A stretch of DNA of 64,000 nt from Labia minor (Eukaryota; Arthropoda; Insecta; Dermaptera; Spongiphoridae), in contig OY720345.1 in assembly GCA_963082975.1 (NCBI GenBank), positions 77,159,034-77,223,033 of the forward strand, written 5' to 3'. The notes below the pieces were generated by a model, which was not told where the DNA came from, made no database searches, and saw only the letters and a program-made list of their open reading frames with translations. Below are positions 11,941-23,008 of this stretch, piece after piece (the stretch's first letter is position 1; every line of letters begins with the position of its first letter). A program made the position numbers and the translations under genes.

Positions 11941-13439
11941 TCCTACAGGCAAAATAATTTTTTTATATATTCCCTTTGATATAATTTTGATGAGATAAAC
12001 CTCTTTATTGCAAGATAACAGGCGTTTCCCGATTGCAACCCCGATTTAAATTCTTCTCAAATATTATTATCCTTTGTGATTACATTCAATTTTTCAACAT
12101 ATTCAAATTCTACATTTTGTATCTTAAGATTTTGTATGTTAATACTCTTCCTCTTTGTTACTAAATATTTTTTCTTATCACTATTAATTTCAAACCTCCA
12201 TTAATATTTCCTCGCTATCTGTAATTGCAATTGCCGAATCTCCTATTATATTTAAGTATTCTGGGTAACCTAATATTTTACAATTGATTTCCGTATCTTA
12301 TTTTTTCTTTACTACCTTCAAGCCAAATTTGAAGATCAAAATTTGAAAAAGTTTATGCTGATCTATATTGAGTCATGCGTATGTTTTACTAAAGTCTACA
12401 AATAATTAGTGAACAGAAATATTGAATTCGCGATTTTTTTCCTAATATCTGTCATAATGAAAATATCTTAATTAATGTTGGTCGATTTGGCCTGAACCCG
12501 CAATGATATCTCCTAATATTTCCTCCGCCTATGGTTCTTAAGTATTTTCTATGTTATAATAGTGAAATAGAGTATAATATTTCTTGATCATTACATTTTG
12601 ATATTTTATTTTCATTGCTAGATTATTATTGAATATTTTTAATTATAATGAAACTTGAGAAAATGCAAAAATAGAGACTTGAGACAATTTATAAAAATTA
12701 ACGGTATAAAACTATAGATAAATTACCAATATATACATTCATTAATAGTATTAATTTAAATTAATTGATTTATTTGTTTTTTTATTATTAAGTTCATTTA
12801 TTAATTTTTTTAGATCATAGTTATTTTCCTCCCTTAAAAGAAACTTATCTAATTCTGTGGTGCTAGGGGATTTGAAAATTATTAGTCGCAATATGAAGAT
12901 TTCGCTTACAGTTTCTGTCATGTCCGACCTCCGTCCAACAGTTATTTCCCTCAAGTTTCTTGCTTCGCTTAATCATGTGATCTATATATTTAATTTTTTT
13001 TGATTCATTGTAATAAAATTTAAACAAATAAAAATTTTCACTTTGTTAATTTATAAAAATTTCAAATTAAACTGATAGTGAGTGATACGCTTTGCCAATA
13101 CTTTGAATAATTTGTGTATAGAAATATTGAATGTTCTTAGCGAGATTTTTTAACCTTTCACTTTCAAATAGAAAAGAAGAAATATATTCAAATATATAGA
13201 AAGAATAAATAAAAATTAAGTTAATATAAATATGATCTAAATATTTTATTAAATTAATTAAAATGGGAACTTTTAGAATAAATTATCTAATTGAATTGAT
13301 ATTTGAATATTAGAATTTAAAATAAAAAGGGAAATATTATAATAATTCTTTGATTGGGAATAGCTATGATAATTCATTGTTTGAAATGATTCCGCTAGGC
13401 CGGCAGTGAGCCGCGAGCTGCTCTTGAATGAACAACACG
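11941..13439. other. AT-rich intergenic DNA with a family D repeat
   Basis: No gene is recognised. The part near 12,375-12,550 shares landmarks such as ctacaaataattagtgaaca and cgatttggcct with 27,228-27,385, and is listed separately. The rest shows nothing I can name. Confidence 0.4.
12375..12550 (+). repeat. dispersed repeat family D, copy 1
   Basis: Shares an extended stretch with 27,228-27,385: gttttactaaagtctacaaa, ttagtgaacagaaat, gtcataatgaaaatat, cgatttggcct and ttaagtatttt occur in the same order. A weaker partial match begins near 13,085. Non-coding; class unknown. Confidence 0.65.
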
Positions 13440-13600
13440 GAGAATTATATAAACTTTAAAAAATTAATTTCTGCGGTTATTGTTGACATATAAATAAAAT
13501 TTATAGCCTATGTTACTCTAGGGGTATATAAGAATATTGTGATGTAATTTCATAGAAATCGGTTCAGCCAATTCAGAGTCTATAAAATAGTAAATTTCCG

Positions 13601-13632
<32 letters not shown>

Positions 13633-13725
13633 TGAAAAATTCTAAAGTCACTTTTGGATTCTAGAGGTCATGAAACGCGAAGATATGCAAAAATTTTTAA
13701 ATTCTGAGCAATGTGCAGACAAAAA
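13440..13725 (+). repeat. dispersed repeat family C with GACA microsatellite, copy 1
   Basis: Contains aaatcggttcagccaattc, a run of eight GACA units from about 13,599, then tcatgaa and gatatgcaaaaattttt. The same order, more diverged and with a decayed microsatellite, is found at 19,968-20,224. No coding capacity; probably a non-autonomous element. Confidence 0.65.
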
Positions 13726-13731
13726 CCTTTT

Positions 13732-14416
13732 TTACCGACCGACGATAGTAAGGGAGGTATTGTTTTCACACCAAATTTCACATGTGGAGATTTTTACATA
13801 TCTCCACGAATCATGCATTTTCTAAACAGAAAAAAGTATTTTTAGCATGATGTCTGTCCGTCCGTCTGTCCGTCCGTCTGTCCGTCCGTCTGTCCGTCCG
13901 TCTGTCCGTCCGTCTGTCCGTCCGTATAGATGTGTACAGCCTGAACGGCTCAACCGATTTTGATGAAATTTGGTATATTTACTTAATGCATCAGTGGGAT
14001 GAATTGATCAACTTTTGGTGCAAATCCGGAAACCGGAAGTGGTAGTATTAGCGACCGACGATAGGAAGGGAAGGGTTATTTTCACACCAAATTTCACACG
14101 AGGAGATTTTTTTATATATCACCACGAATCATACACTTTGTATTAGTTTTATCCTCGGAAAAATCATATTTATTAGTTTTATCTTGATTTAAAATTATAT
14201 GACGTCATCCAGTCATTCATGACGTCACAGCCTGGTCTTACATATATATTATAAATAAAATAAAATTAAAAATGTTTATATTTATTATTTATGTATTCAT
14301 ATCTGTTTTTTATTACATTAATAGATATATTAAAATTATTTGAAATTGTTTCTGTATCTAGAAATTAATTTACTTCAAACCGTCGGTCGGTTCGGACCTG
14401 GCCACAGGTCAACTTA
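13732..14416 (+). repeat. dispersed repeat family A, copy 1
   Basis: About 685 bp, starting ttttaccgaccgacgatag and ending cggacctggccacaggtcaa. The ends carry ccgaccgacgat and its reverse complement in subterminal position. Inside is a minisatellite of mixed CCGT/CTGT units at 13,853-13,926, longer than in the other copies. Further in are the pieces gatgtgtacagcctgaacgg and caaccgattttgatgaaatt, and two palindromic tgacgtca-type sites. Copies at 15.0, 18.7 and 22.8 kb are in the opposite orientation. Confidence 0.85.
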
Positions 14417-14439
14417 TTTATATATATAGAAGATATAGG

Positions 14440-14670
14440 CATTGGCGTAGCGTGATCTATTATGTTGGGTCCGGAGTTCCTCTCTGAAAAAATTTTGACA
14501 AAATAAATTATTTATTTTTTCATAACGTTTAGACTATACTTATACTTAATTTAATAACTTTTAGGTTCTCAGTTACAAAACTAATCACTTTTAAATTTGT
14601 TTTTTGCACAATGTTTTATTTTTTTTTTTTGGGGGGGGGGAGGGCACGTGCCTCCGGCCCGACGCCACTG
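14440..14670. mobile_element. small hAT-like element
   Basis: Ends cattggcgtagcg and cgacgccactg are imperfect inverted repeats. The flanks gatatagg and tatatagg match at 7 of 8 positions. A run of ten G residues lies near the right end. No coding region. Confidence 0.65.
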
Positions 14671-15016
14671 TATATAGGTATATATTTTATATTTATATAA
14701 ATTATAGTTATATTTTTGGAAAAATATTTGTCTGCATATTGTTTAGAATTTTTATCAGTGAATCTCTGTTAATATAATAATCAAGGCAACAAAATTTTAT
14801 AAATAAAAATTAAGAATAAAATATTTTAATTTCTAAGGGGCATATTTCAAAGAAATTTATAATATTAATTTCAATTAATAATTAATATAAAAGTATTAAA
14901 ATTATTGGTATTTAAATCAATAATAAATAAATAAAAATAAATTAATTGCATAGATTATAAAACATTCTCGAGGATTTATTTTATCTTAAAAACTTGATTT
15001 TGGAATCGAAAGGAAA
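14671..15016. other. AT-rich spacer between repeat elements
   Basis: No gene or recognisable repeat; only A/T homopolymers and simple AT sequence. Confidence 0.5.
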
Positions 15017-15649
15017 TAAGTGGACCTGTGGCCAGGTCCGAACCAACCGACGGTTTGATGTAAATTAATTACCAACTACAGAAATAATTTCAAATAATTT
15101 TAATATATCTATTAATGTAATAAAAAACAGATATGGATACATAAATAATAAATATAAACATTTTTAATTTTATTTTATTTATAATATATATGCAAGACCA
15201 GGCTGTGACGTCATGAATGGCTGGATGACGTCATATAATTTTAAACCAAGAAAAAACTAATAAATATGATTTTCCCGAGGATAAAACCAATACAAAGTGC
15301 ATGATTTGTGGTGATATATAAAAAAATCTCCTTTGGTGTGAAAATAACACTTCCCTTCCTATCGTCGATCGCTAATACTACCACTTCCGGTTCACGGATT
15401 TGCACCAAAAGTTGATCAATTCATCCCACTGATGCATTAAGTAAATATACCAAATTTCATCAAAATCGGTTGAGCCGTTCAGGCTGTACACATCTATACG
15501 GACGGACGGACGGACGGACGGACAGACATCATGCTAAAAATACTTTTTTCTGTTAAGAAAATGCATGATTCGTGGAGATATTTAAAAATCTCCACATGTG
15601 AAATTTGGTGTGAAAACAATACCTCCCTTACTATCGTCGGTCGGTAAAA
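15017..15649 (-). repeat. dispersed repeat family A, copy 2
   Basis: Reverse-orientation copy of the 13.7-kb repeat, starting with the cctgtggccaggtccgaacc end and finishing with the tatcgtcggtcggtaaaa end. The minisatellite is reduced to about five CGGA units. Both palindromic gacgtca sites are kept at about 15,207 and 15,226. Confidence 0.85.
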
Positions 15650-15772
15650 ATAGAATTAAAAAAAAACTCATTTGAATCAAATAAAGATAACAATAGTATG
15701 TCAACAACGTCTTTAATAACTATGTGGACTGGACTATCTACAAAATACTATGTTTTACTCCTCAGTCCAGAG

Positions 15773-16166
15773 CATAGGTTCCCAAAGTGGTCTATATCGA
15801 CTCCTGGGATCTATTTCAACCTTCAAGGGGTCTAGGACAGCGAATAACAAATTTGGGGGTCCATGAAATGAAAATGGGGGTCTATGGGGGTCTATGGGAG
15901 TCTAAGTGTTTTCCCGGCTCTAAAAAAAGGTAAATTGTTTTCCGATATAGCTTTTGAAACATTTATTTATTTATTTTCAATATGTCGCTAAAAAAAAAGA
16001 TAAATTGTTTTTCCGACATGGCTCTTAAAACATTTTTGATTTTTCAATAAGGCTCTAAAAAAAAGGGTACAATTTTTTTTATAAAAAATCAAAATTAATT
16101 TAGGGGGTCTGCCCAAAACCGAAAAACATGGCAAGGAGTCTACGACACAAAGTTTGGGAACCTATG
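15773..16166. mobile_element. small hAT-like element, 'cataggttccc' family
   Basis: Starts cataggttcccaaa and ends tttgggaacctatg, an exact 14-bp terminal inverted repeat. The flanks gtccagag and gtctagag match at 7 of 8 positions. Repeated ctctaaaaaaa-type stretches lie inside. The element at 23009-23287 belongs to the same family, in the opposite orientation. Confidence 0.85.
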
Positions 16167-16174
16167 GTCTAGAG

Positions 16175-16354
16175 CAGTGCTCCGCAACCGGTGTGCCTTA
16201 AAGGTGATACAGATGTGCCGCCGCGACCAAATGAAACTTTTAGAAATCCATATAATTTTATATGTAATATATATATATTTCAGCTTTTGATGTGCCGCAA
16301 AATCCTAGAAACAATTTTTGTGTGCCGTAGGTAAGAGAAGGTTGCGAAGTATTG
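16175..16354. mobile_element. small hAT-like element, 'gtgtgccg' family
   Basis: Starts cagtgctccgcaacc and ends ggttgcgaagtattg, imperfect inverted repeats. Internal gtgtgcc and gtgccgc motifs link it to the element at 9541-9800. It directly abuts the right target duplication of the preceding element. Its own duplication is unclear. Confidence 0.65.
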
Positions 16355-16447
16355 CTATAGACCCCAGCTAGGGAAATTCCCTTGCCAGGCCCGGGACCAT
16401 ATGAATGTGAGGCAGATTCGCTACCCACACACCCAATGGCGCCTTGG
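16355..16447 (-). repeat. tRNA-derived SINE copy lacking box B
   Basis: Read on the minus strand it matches the repeat at 39.79-39.89 kb over about 90 bp: ggcgcc, then tagcgaatctgcctcacatt, then ggtcccggg, then ctggggtctatag. About 13 bp containing the polymerase III box B are missing, removed between short repeats (cccggg / cctgg). Confidence 0.65.
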
Positions 16448-16605
16448 AGGACAGACTATAAATTATAAATTATTTAACCCTACAGAAAAATGATTTAATT
16501 TATAAATAACATTAGTAGTAGGGCAAGAATGAATAAAAAAAAATGTTTTCAAAAATTATAACGGTGGGTAATGGTTTATTTTAATACCGTAATTATATTT
16601 TTCAG

Positions 16606-18041
16606 TATTGACTTGGTTACGTGGATCTCTTGAAGTTCACGATAAAATGGACTCAATGAGACATGAATATGAATCAAGCAAACTACAATCTCGGGTTGGT
16701 CTACGAGAAATTGTGACAAACCCTGTTCTTCGGATTCCTCTTTTCTTTGCTATTACTGTTATGATTTCACAACAATTTTCAGCAATTAATGCGGTGATTA
16801 TTATATTTTATTTTTAATAATTAAAAAAAAAATATTTTGAGTTCAAATGAAAAATGAAATTTCTATAAAATTGTTTTGAATTTAAATTTTAATCATTTTC
16901 TCATTAATTAAACGTAAATAAAAAAAATATATAAGACATTTTCATAATTATTTACGTATTAAAAATTCAGAAATTTAATTTTTTTTTATTCTAAAATAAA
17001 TTGAAATTACTTGATGAAAAATTATCTACCCATATTTATATTTCATTCATTTTTGAATCCAATTAATTTTTTTTTTTTAATTTTAAGATTTTTTAAGAGA
17101 AATTACTTCTCTTCTTTTTATTATATAAAATGATTTACAATTGTAATTTTCAACATTTAGGTGATGTTTTTCTCCAGAAGAGTGTGAATAATAATAATAA
17201 TAAGTGTGAATAATTCCTTTTGAATCGTAAAAATCCGGTTCTGGGACGCCCTGATCTTTCGTCATCATCCAGCGTCTCTCTACCCGATTTGAATCGCCCG
17301 AACGACTCGTAAACTTGCGTACGGGATAGACAATCATCACCATATGCATTTTGTAGCATTTAGTGCGTTTCAGTAAAAGTTTTACCAAGTTTAACACAAA
17401 AATCAATTGCAGCTCTTTGTTTGAAACTCATTTTCCGACCGATGTACAAAACACACTTACATTTGAAACGCAATAACTTTTACTGTATGCATCCAAATCT
17501 CATGAAATTTATACCAATTGTCAATGAGGGACTAAGCCATCTACGGGTAAAATATTACAACAGATGGCATTAGTGGTACTATTTTTTTTAAAAAAGTTCG
17601 GTTTCTTTTAGAATGGAGGGTGTATATACTAATTAATCTAAATAAAAGAAAAATTAAATTTTTTGTAAATTTTCTAGAAACTTGCTTCTTGGATCCCTTA
17701 TGCAAGTATTGCATTAGTGTTACTGTTTGTAATCATGTTTGCAATTGGACCAGGATCGATACCTTGGTTTTTGGTCAATGAACTTTTTAATCAAAGTGCC
17801 AGACCAGCAGCTGCAAGTGCTGCAGTTGCAGTGAATTGGACTGCTAATTTCTTTGTTGGAATTGGATTTTTACCATTACAGGTAATTTTTTAATTTGTAA
17901 AATTATGAAACAAAAAAAAACAATAAATAATTATATTATTTTATTTCAGAAATTATTGGGACCCAATGTATTTATTATATTTGTAGTATTTCTTGTAATC
18001 TTTACTTTATTTGTTTGGAGGAAAGTACCTGAAACAAAAAA
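16606..18041 (+). pseudogene. GLUT/SLC2-family sugar transporter, three exons, middle exon missing
   Basis: Exons 16606-16793, 17678-17881 and 17950-18041 encode parts of a facilitative sugar transporter of the major facilitator superfamily, similar to insect Glut1. The first covers the end of the central cytoplasmic loop and TM7 (LRIPLFFAITVMISQQFSA). The second covers TM10 (GPGSIPWFLVNELFNQSARP, then NWTANFFVGIGFLPLQ). The third covers TM12 and the VPETK motif. Roughly 90 residues expected between exons 1 and 2 (TM8-9) are not encoded in the 884-bp gap, which instead holds AT-rich DNA and a mariner remnant. The donor after exon 1 (gtgatt) is weak. Exons for TM1-6 and the C-terminal tail are not found in the flanks, which are full of hAT-like elements. 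A decayed copy is the simplest reading; an assembly gap or very divergent exons are alternatives. Confidence 0.7.
17180..17628 (-). mobile_element. 5' part of a mariner element
   Basis: Minus-strand ATG at 17431 opens a mariner helix-turn-helix N-terminus: FCVKLGKTFTETH, then MLQNAYGDDCLSRTQVYESF, then ERSGRPRTGF, then a short DSKGIIH block. An in-frame TAA falls between the first two blocks. The catalytic domain is missing after DSKGIIH. The 5' end tacaccctccattctaaaag lies at about 17,628 beside a TA. It differs from the element at 2.2 kb, which keeps the opposite half. It sits within the gapped intron of the sugar transporter. Confidence 0.8.
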
Positions 18042-18083
18042 GTAAGTAAAATCAGTAATAATAAATTAATAATTATATATTAA

Positions 18084-18317
18084 TATGGTGACCAACCGTC
18101 CTCCTTTCGGGAGGACAGTCCTCCATTTGTAAGGTCTGTCCTTTTTGATATCTGTCCAGTTTTTTGAAATATTTAGGACATTTCATATTTTTTGGTCAAA
18201 CGTTTTCTGGACAAGGCTTTGGAACATTTCCACATTTTTTTCAAAATTTTTTTCAATTTGGTTCTAAAAAAAAGGCAAAATGTCCTGATTTGGTGTTTTC
18301 AAAAAATGGCCACCTTG
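18084..18317. mobile_element. probable small hAT-like element
   Basis: Ends atggtgaccaacc and ggccacctt are weak inverted repeats. The interior has gaggacagtcctcc and the aatttggttctaaaaaaaag block shared with the other small hAT-like elements here. No clear 8-bp duplication was found, so the class is tentative. Confidence 0.45.
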
Positions 18318-18732
18318 TAAATATTTATTTTATTTATCGTATATTACGATTATATATTTATATAATAATTATTATTATATATCTTTTTATCTAATTTTTT
18401 TAATTTTTCTAAATATTTTTAAAATATTTTTTTGTAACTATCAAAAATAAAATTAAAATATATTATTTTATATAATTTTCTTATTCATTCCTTATTATAT
18501 TTTTCAATTATTTTTGAATTTGATTTTATACAATATAAGTTGCATCATTAATTTTTTCATCAATCTTAATTTTTTTTTATTTATTTTGATGCCTTAGACT
18601 TGTATATTACTTTTCTATTCTGAGTTCAATAAATAGATACAATTTTAATGATTCTAATTTACATCTTTATTTATAATATTTGGCGAAAAGGTACATTTAT
18701 CTTTCTGTTTAATTGTTATTAAAATTAAAAAA
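18318..18732. other. AT-rich spacer
   Basis: Simple AT sequence; no exon of the sugar transporter tail and no recognised repeat. Confidence 0.5.
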
Positions 18733-19377
18733 AATAAGTTGACCTGTGGCCAGGTCCGAACCGACCGACGATTTGAAGTAAATTAATTTCCAGCTACAGA
18801 AACAATTTCAAATAATTTTCATATATCTATTAATGTAATAAAAAACAGATATGGATACATAAATAATAAATATAAACATTTTTAATTTTATTTTATTTAT
18901 AATATATATGCAAGACCAGGCTGTGACGTCATGAATGGCTGGATGACGTCATATAATTTTAAATCAAGAAAAAACTAATAAATATGATTTTCCCGAGGAT
19001 AAAACCAATAAAAAGTGCATGATTCGTGGTGATATATAAAAAAATCTCCTCATGTGAAATTTGGTGTGAAAATAACCCTTCCCTTCCTATCGTCGATCGC
19101 TAATACTATCACTTCCGTTTCCGGATTTGCACCAAAAGTTGATCAATTCATCCCACTGATGCATTAAGTAAATATACCAAATTTCATCAAAATCGGTTGA
19201 GCCGTTCAGACTGTACACATCTATACGGACGGACAGACGGACGGATGGACAGACATCATGCTAAAAATACTTTTTTCTGTTAAGAAAATGCATGATTCGT
19301 GGAGATATGTAAAAATCTCCACATGTGAAATTTGGTGTGAAAACAATACCTCCCTTACTATCGTCGGTCGGTAAAAA
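18733..19377 (-). repeat. dispersed repeat family A, copy 3
   Basis: Reverse-orientation copy, very similar to the 15.0-kb copy along its whole length. It contains two gacgtca palindromes near 18,927 and 18,946, the gatcaattcatcccactgat block, and a short CGGA minisatellite near 19,226. Confidence 0.85.
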
Positions 19378-19421
19378 GTTAATTTCCAGGGGGCGCTGAG
19401 TTTTTTTTTGGAAGGGGGGCG

Positions 19422-19473
19422 CTTGGCCAAATAAGTTTGGGTTCCCAAGGGTTCCCAAACTTATTTGGCCAAG
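19422..19473. repeat. 20-bp perfect inverted repeat
   Basis: Arms cttggccaaataagtttggg and its exact reverse complement are separated by 12 bp. It looks like two copies of one element end joined head to head. It directly follows family A copy 3 and a short G-rich patch. Confidence 0.75.
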
Positions 19474-19967
19474 CCACTGCCCTAGACATTTGTACCATCT
19501 AGGTGGCGAAACTTTTTCAATGTCCGTGCCACAAAATTATAAAAAATCTTTATGAAGTAACTAACGTGCCACAAAATTGTCATTTTTTTCTCTACCACCT
19601 GTACCCCTTTTAGCTTGAATATATAATCGAATATTTTTGTATAACTTCTAACTATCCTGTATAAAAGTGTTATAATTTTAAATATTAAACTTTATTCCAA
19701 AAAAATAAAATGATTATTAAAAATTTGAAATTTATTTTTGGTAAAAATACATCTTTCCTAAAAATTGTTTTTTTATTTTTATTGTATGGAAATTCTTTAA
19801 TTGATTTTAGTTTGTAGTTTTTAGTTGTAGATAATGACAAAAAAGCAAAATTTATATTTGATACCGTGAATCACTTACATTTTCTTGTTTTGATAATACA
19901 ATGTTAAATTCTAGATAAAGAATCCGATTATGGCACTATTCTCCCACCGTCTTATGGGCAAATTGAT

Positions 19968-20224
19968 GTAAATTTTAAAAAATTAATTTTTCTTTTTTTT
20001 TAATAATGATTGATAAAATTTACAGCATATATTAAAATAAGAGCATATAAGATTATTCTGGTAATATTTCATCGCCCCAATCAATTTGGAGTTTATAACT
20101 TCACAATTTCCCAGACAAACAGACAAATAAAATGACAGACAGGAAAAATAGAAAAGTCATAATTGGGTTCCCCAGGTCATGAAGAGTAAAGATTTGCAAA
20201 AATTTTAAATCCTGAACAATGCTA
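19968..20224 (+). repeat. dispersed repeat family C, copy 2
   Basis: Diverged copy of 13,440-13,725: attaattttt, agcatata, gagtttataa, cagacaaacagaca, gaaaaat, ggtcatgaag and gatttgcaaaaattt occur in the same order. The GACA run has decayed. Confidence 0.6.
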
Positions 20225-20445
20225 TTTGTACGGTAACAACACGCAATGACATAACAGAAGTCCAAACGGTATACACTGAGTCTATCTATCTATCACGAAT
20301 GTTTTTATACTGCGAGGGAATTCAAGCGATATTTCAGCTTAATAAAATGGATAATTTGCCGGTTTCATCTACTATCATAGATATATAAATAAATATTCAG
20401 TACTTCAAATTTCATAAATTTTAATTTTAATGTGATTTATTCATT

Positions 20446-21017
20446 ACTATCTCGCCAGAGATAGTATTGCGATCACGAAAATTTTCGATGTTGAGATTTT
20501 GATGTTTTTATACGTTTTGAAGGCTCCTGAATCATTTTCACTAAGGTTGAGAAAAATGTCTGTGTGTGTGTGTATGTATATAGACAAGATTACGCAAAAA
20601 CGGTTTGAGCTAGAATAATGAAATTTGTTACATGGGCATTATTCAAAATTCTATCAACTTTTGAGAAATGTAGTTCAACCGGAAGAGGGTCATTACCTAC
20701 AACGTTTTGATTTTTTTTCTTCTAAAGTGACCGTAAAAATAAAGATATATGTTTGATAATTTTTCACATGATTAATAATTGTATAAAACTGCTTGATTGA
20801 ATCGCTGAAAGTACTTGAATTAATTTTTTAATACTACAAATCTCACGCGCCAACACGTGACGTTGTTCCATCAACAAAGGGCCAAACACGCGGTGGTTTA
20901 ATAAATATTATTTATTAATTTTAATTTATAATTTATAATTAATTAAATTTAAATATATTATATTATGTTATTTAATCCAATTCAAATTTGCGAGATAGTC
21001 GAGTGGAGACACTCCAG
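20446..21017 (+). repeat. dispersed repeat family B, copy 2
   Basis: Same outer ends (actatctcgcc / gcgagatagt plus acactccag) and interior as 3985-4475, with about 80 extra bases, including tgaccgtaaaaataaagata, which is also present in the copy at 52.2 kb. This is probably the fullest copy in the window. Confidence 0.8.
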
Positions 21018-22654
21018 AATTTTTATATACATTTTAATAGCAATTAAACAGAATGATATAATTATATAATAAATAATAATGTTTCTATCTTTTTTCGTTT
21101 GAAATTATGAAACTACTTATTTATTGAATTCAGAATAGCATTTTAATACAATTTTTCTCAATTGCACCTGTGGCTATCCCCGCCACCATGGATCGCTGTG
21201 AATCAGTGCTTTAGACTTGAGACCATAAGTGACGAACTTTTTATCACGAGGGCGAATATACGAATTTAAATAATTGGGAATAGAATATAGTTTGGTGCAT
21301 CAGCGACGGTTCATAAGGGAAGAGGTAAAGTTGAATTCATTCAGAATAAAAATTAAATATTAAATTAAGATTTAAGAATTGAACATAATTATATTTGGTA
21401 TCGTAGACATTAGAAAAAAGTAATTAATTAGAAAATAAAGTTATGTATTTGATATTATAAATTAAATCAGATTTTGTATTTATAATTGGCAATTGCATTT
21501 TATTAAGGGTCAACCACTTAGCTGTTATTGATGATATAGATAGTTCGGTGCATATAGAGATTCACGTGAAGGTTCCCTGTGTTATTTCTTGCAGGTATCT
21601 AATGATCCATCTTCAATGGGCTTGCAACTCCTTCGTTGGCCTGAAGGATTATCCAGGCACTATCTTAGGGATGAAGTTCTCTGTCCGATCTATGCCGAAG
21701 AATGACGTCCTTCCTTCCTGAATATCCAGAAGAAAACTCTTCCCCCCTCCGAAGTAGCTTTTGGCTACCTTTCCAATAACTCACCCCTATCTTGCACACA
21801 TGTGCCAATATAAAGAAACATATCATGTAATTTATTATTATTTAAAAGTTCATGACAATAGTTTCTCTTCTTCAATCGAGAACCTTTCTTTATATTGTCC
21901 ACGTCTTCGTTCCAAAAGGTGAGGATGTCACTATTTGGTATAAATGTTTATTTATATGTTATTTCCCTAATAAAGGGTATATATATTACAATATATTATC
22001 GTTTCCTCTGCCAATCATATACTTCAAGCATGGTAAACTAAAAAGAACTTAACTGATAGACTATTTATATTTATTTTCTTGTTCAATCTTTGGAGTTTCA
22101 TCACATTCGATTGATAACACAACTCTACACTCTCTCAGGTTATTCCAATAGAGAAGTTTCATACGCGATAGGGTGCAGACCTCTTTTTGAAGAAATTTTC
22201 TTAAGTGTCGAGATGTCCCCAAATGATCCTATATGCGAATATATCTTTTATATGTTCTATTAATACCGAGTTTAGTCAACATTTCAAAATTCCTTTCGAA
22301 TCAAAAGGAATTTTTTTTTTTCGAAAGTTATTTTTCAATGATTTTGTCGAATTATGCTAACATAGATTTCTTTCGTTATGATATGTCGACATACCAAACA
22401 GCAATTATATGGAAAGTGCCGTTTTTCCAAGTCAAAAATATACCTATTTTTACATAACTAATCATACCATAAACTTATTTTTTTACCTAGTATCTGCCAA
22501 TGTTTAAAAAATTAATATAGCGAATTACCATGTATTTTAAACCTTTTACATAGTAACTTTGTATATAAATCTTTAAATACCCCAACTGATCGCGTTTCAC
22601 ACACATACACACACATAACTATTTTTCAAAAAACATTTTCTTTATCTTCTAAAC
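21018..22654. other. unclassified DNA, no supported gene
   Basis: The part near 21,580-21,800 is less AT-rich than its surroundings and opens a frame reading SSMGLQLLRWPEGLSRHYL on the plus strand before a stop. I do not recognise it and suspect a transposon remnant. The rest, including short open frames at 21,852-22,052 and 22,233-22,457, has no protein features I can name. A (CA)n run lies near 22,600. Confidence 0.35.
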
Positions 22655-23000
22655 AAGGCCTGGCCAACCCAAATGACTACATGGGCCTGTTTGATTATGA
22701 GCAATGCTACAGGGGCCGCATTTTAGGGAAACGAATTTAAACTTTACAGTGTATTAAAAAACACTTTTAATACTTTCTTGATGTTTAATGTTTTTATTTA
22801 TTTTTCGGCTACACTTTTTAAATAAAAATAAGTTGACCTGTGGCCAGGTCCGAACCGACGATGAAGTAAATTAATTTCCAGCTACAGAAACAATTTCAAA
22901 TAATTTTAATTTTATTTTATTTATAATATATAAGTAGGAGCTGGCTGTGACGTCATGAATGGCTTATTATATGACGTGGGCCGCGGGTTGGCCAGGCCTG
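22655..23000. mobile_element. hAT-like element with family A repeat nested inside
   Basis: Left end aaggcctggccaaccc and right end gggttggccaggcctg are inverted repeats with one terminal mismatch. The flanking 8-mer ttctaaac at 22647-22654 and 23001-23008 is perfect. A shortened family A repeat occupies 22826-22977. Confidence 0.85.
22826..22977 (-). repeat. dispersed repeat family A, copy 4 (internally deleted)
   Basis: Keeps the acctgtggccaggtccgaac end, the caatttcaaataattttaat block and the gctgtgacgtcatgaatggc piece, then stops at a second partial gacgt site. The minisatellite half is missing. It lies wholly inside the hAT-like element 22655-23000, so it inserted later. Confidence 0.75.
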
Positions 23001-23008
23001 TTCTAAAC

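Noticed and set aside
13853-13926. Regularly spaced CCGT/CTGT array considered as a CRISPR-like array
   Set aside because: It is a simple tetranucleotide minisatellite with no spacers, and the genome is eukaryotic.
19221-19458. Two overlapping minus-strand frames of 65-75 codons
   Set aside because: They lie in the end of a family A repeat and the adjacent palindrome; similar frames would appear in every copy.
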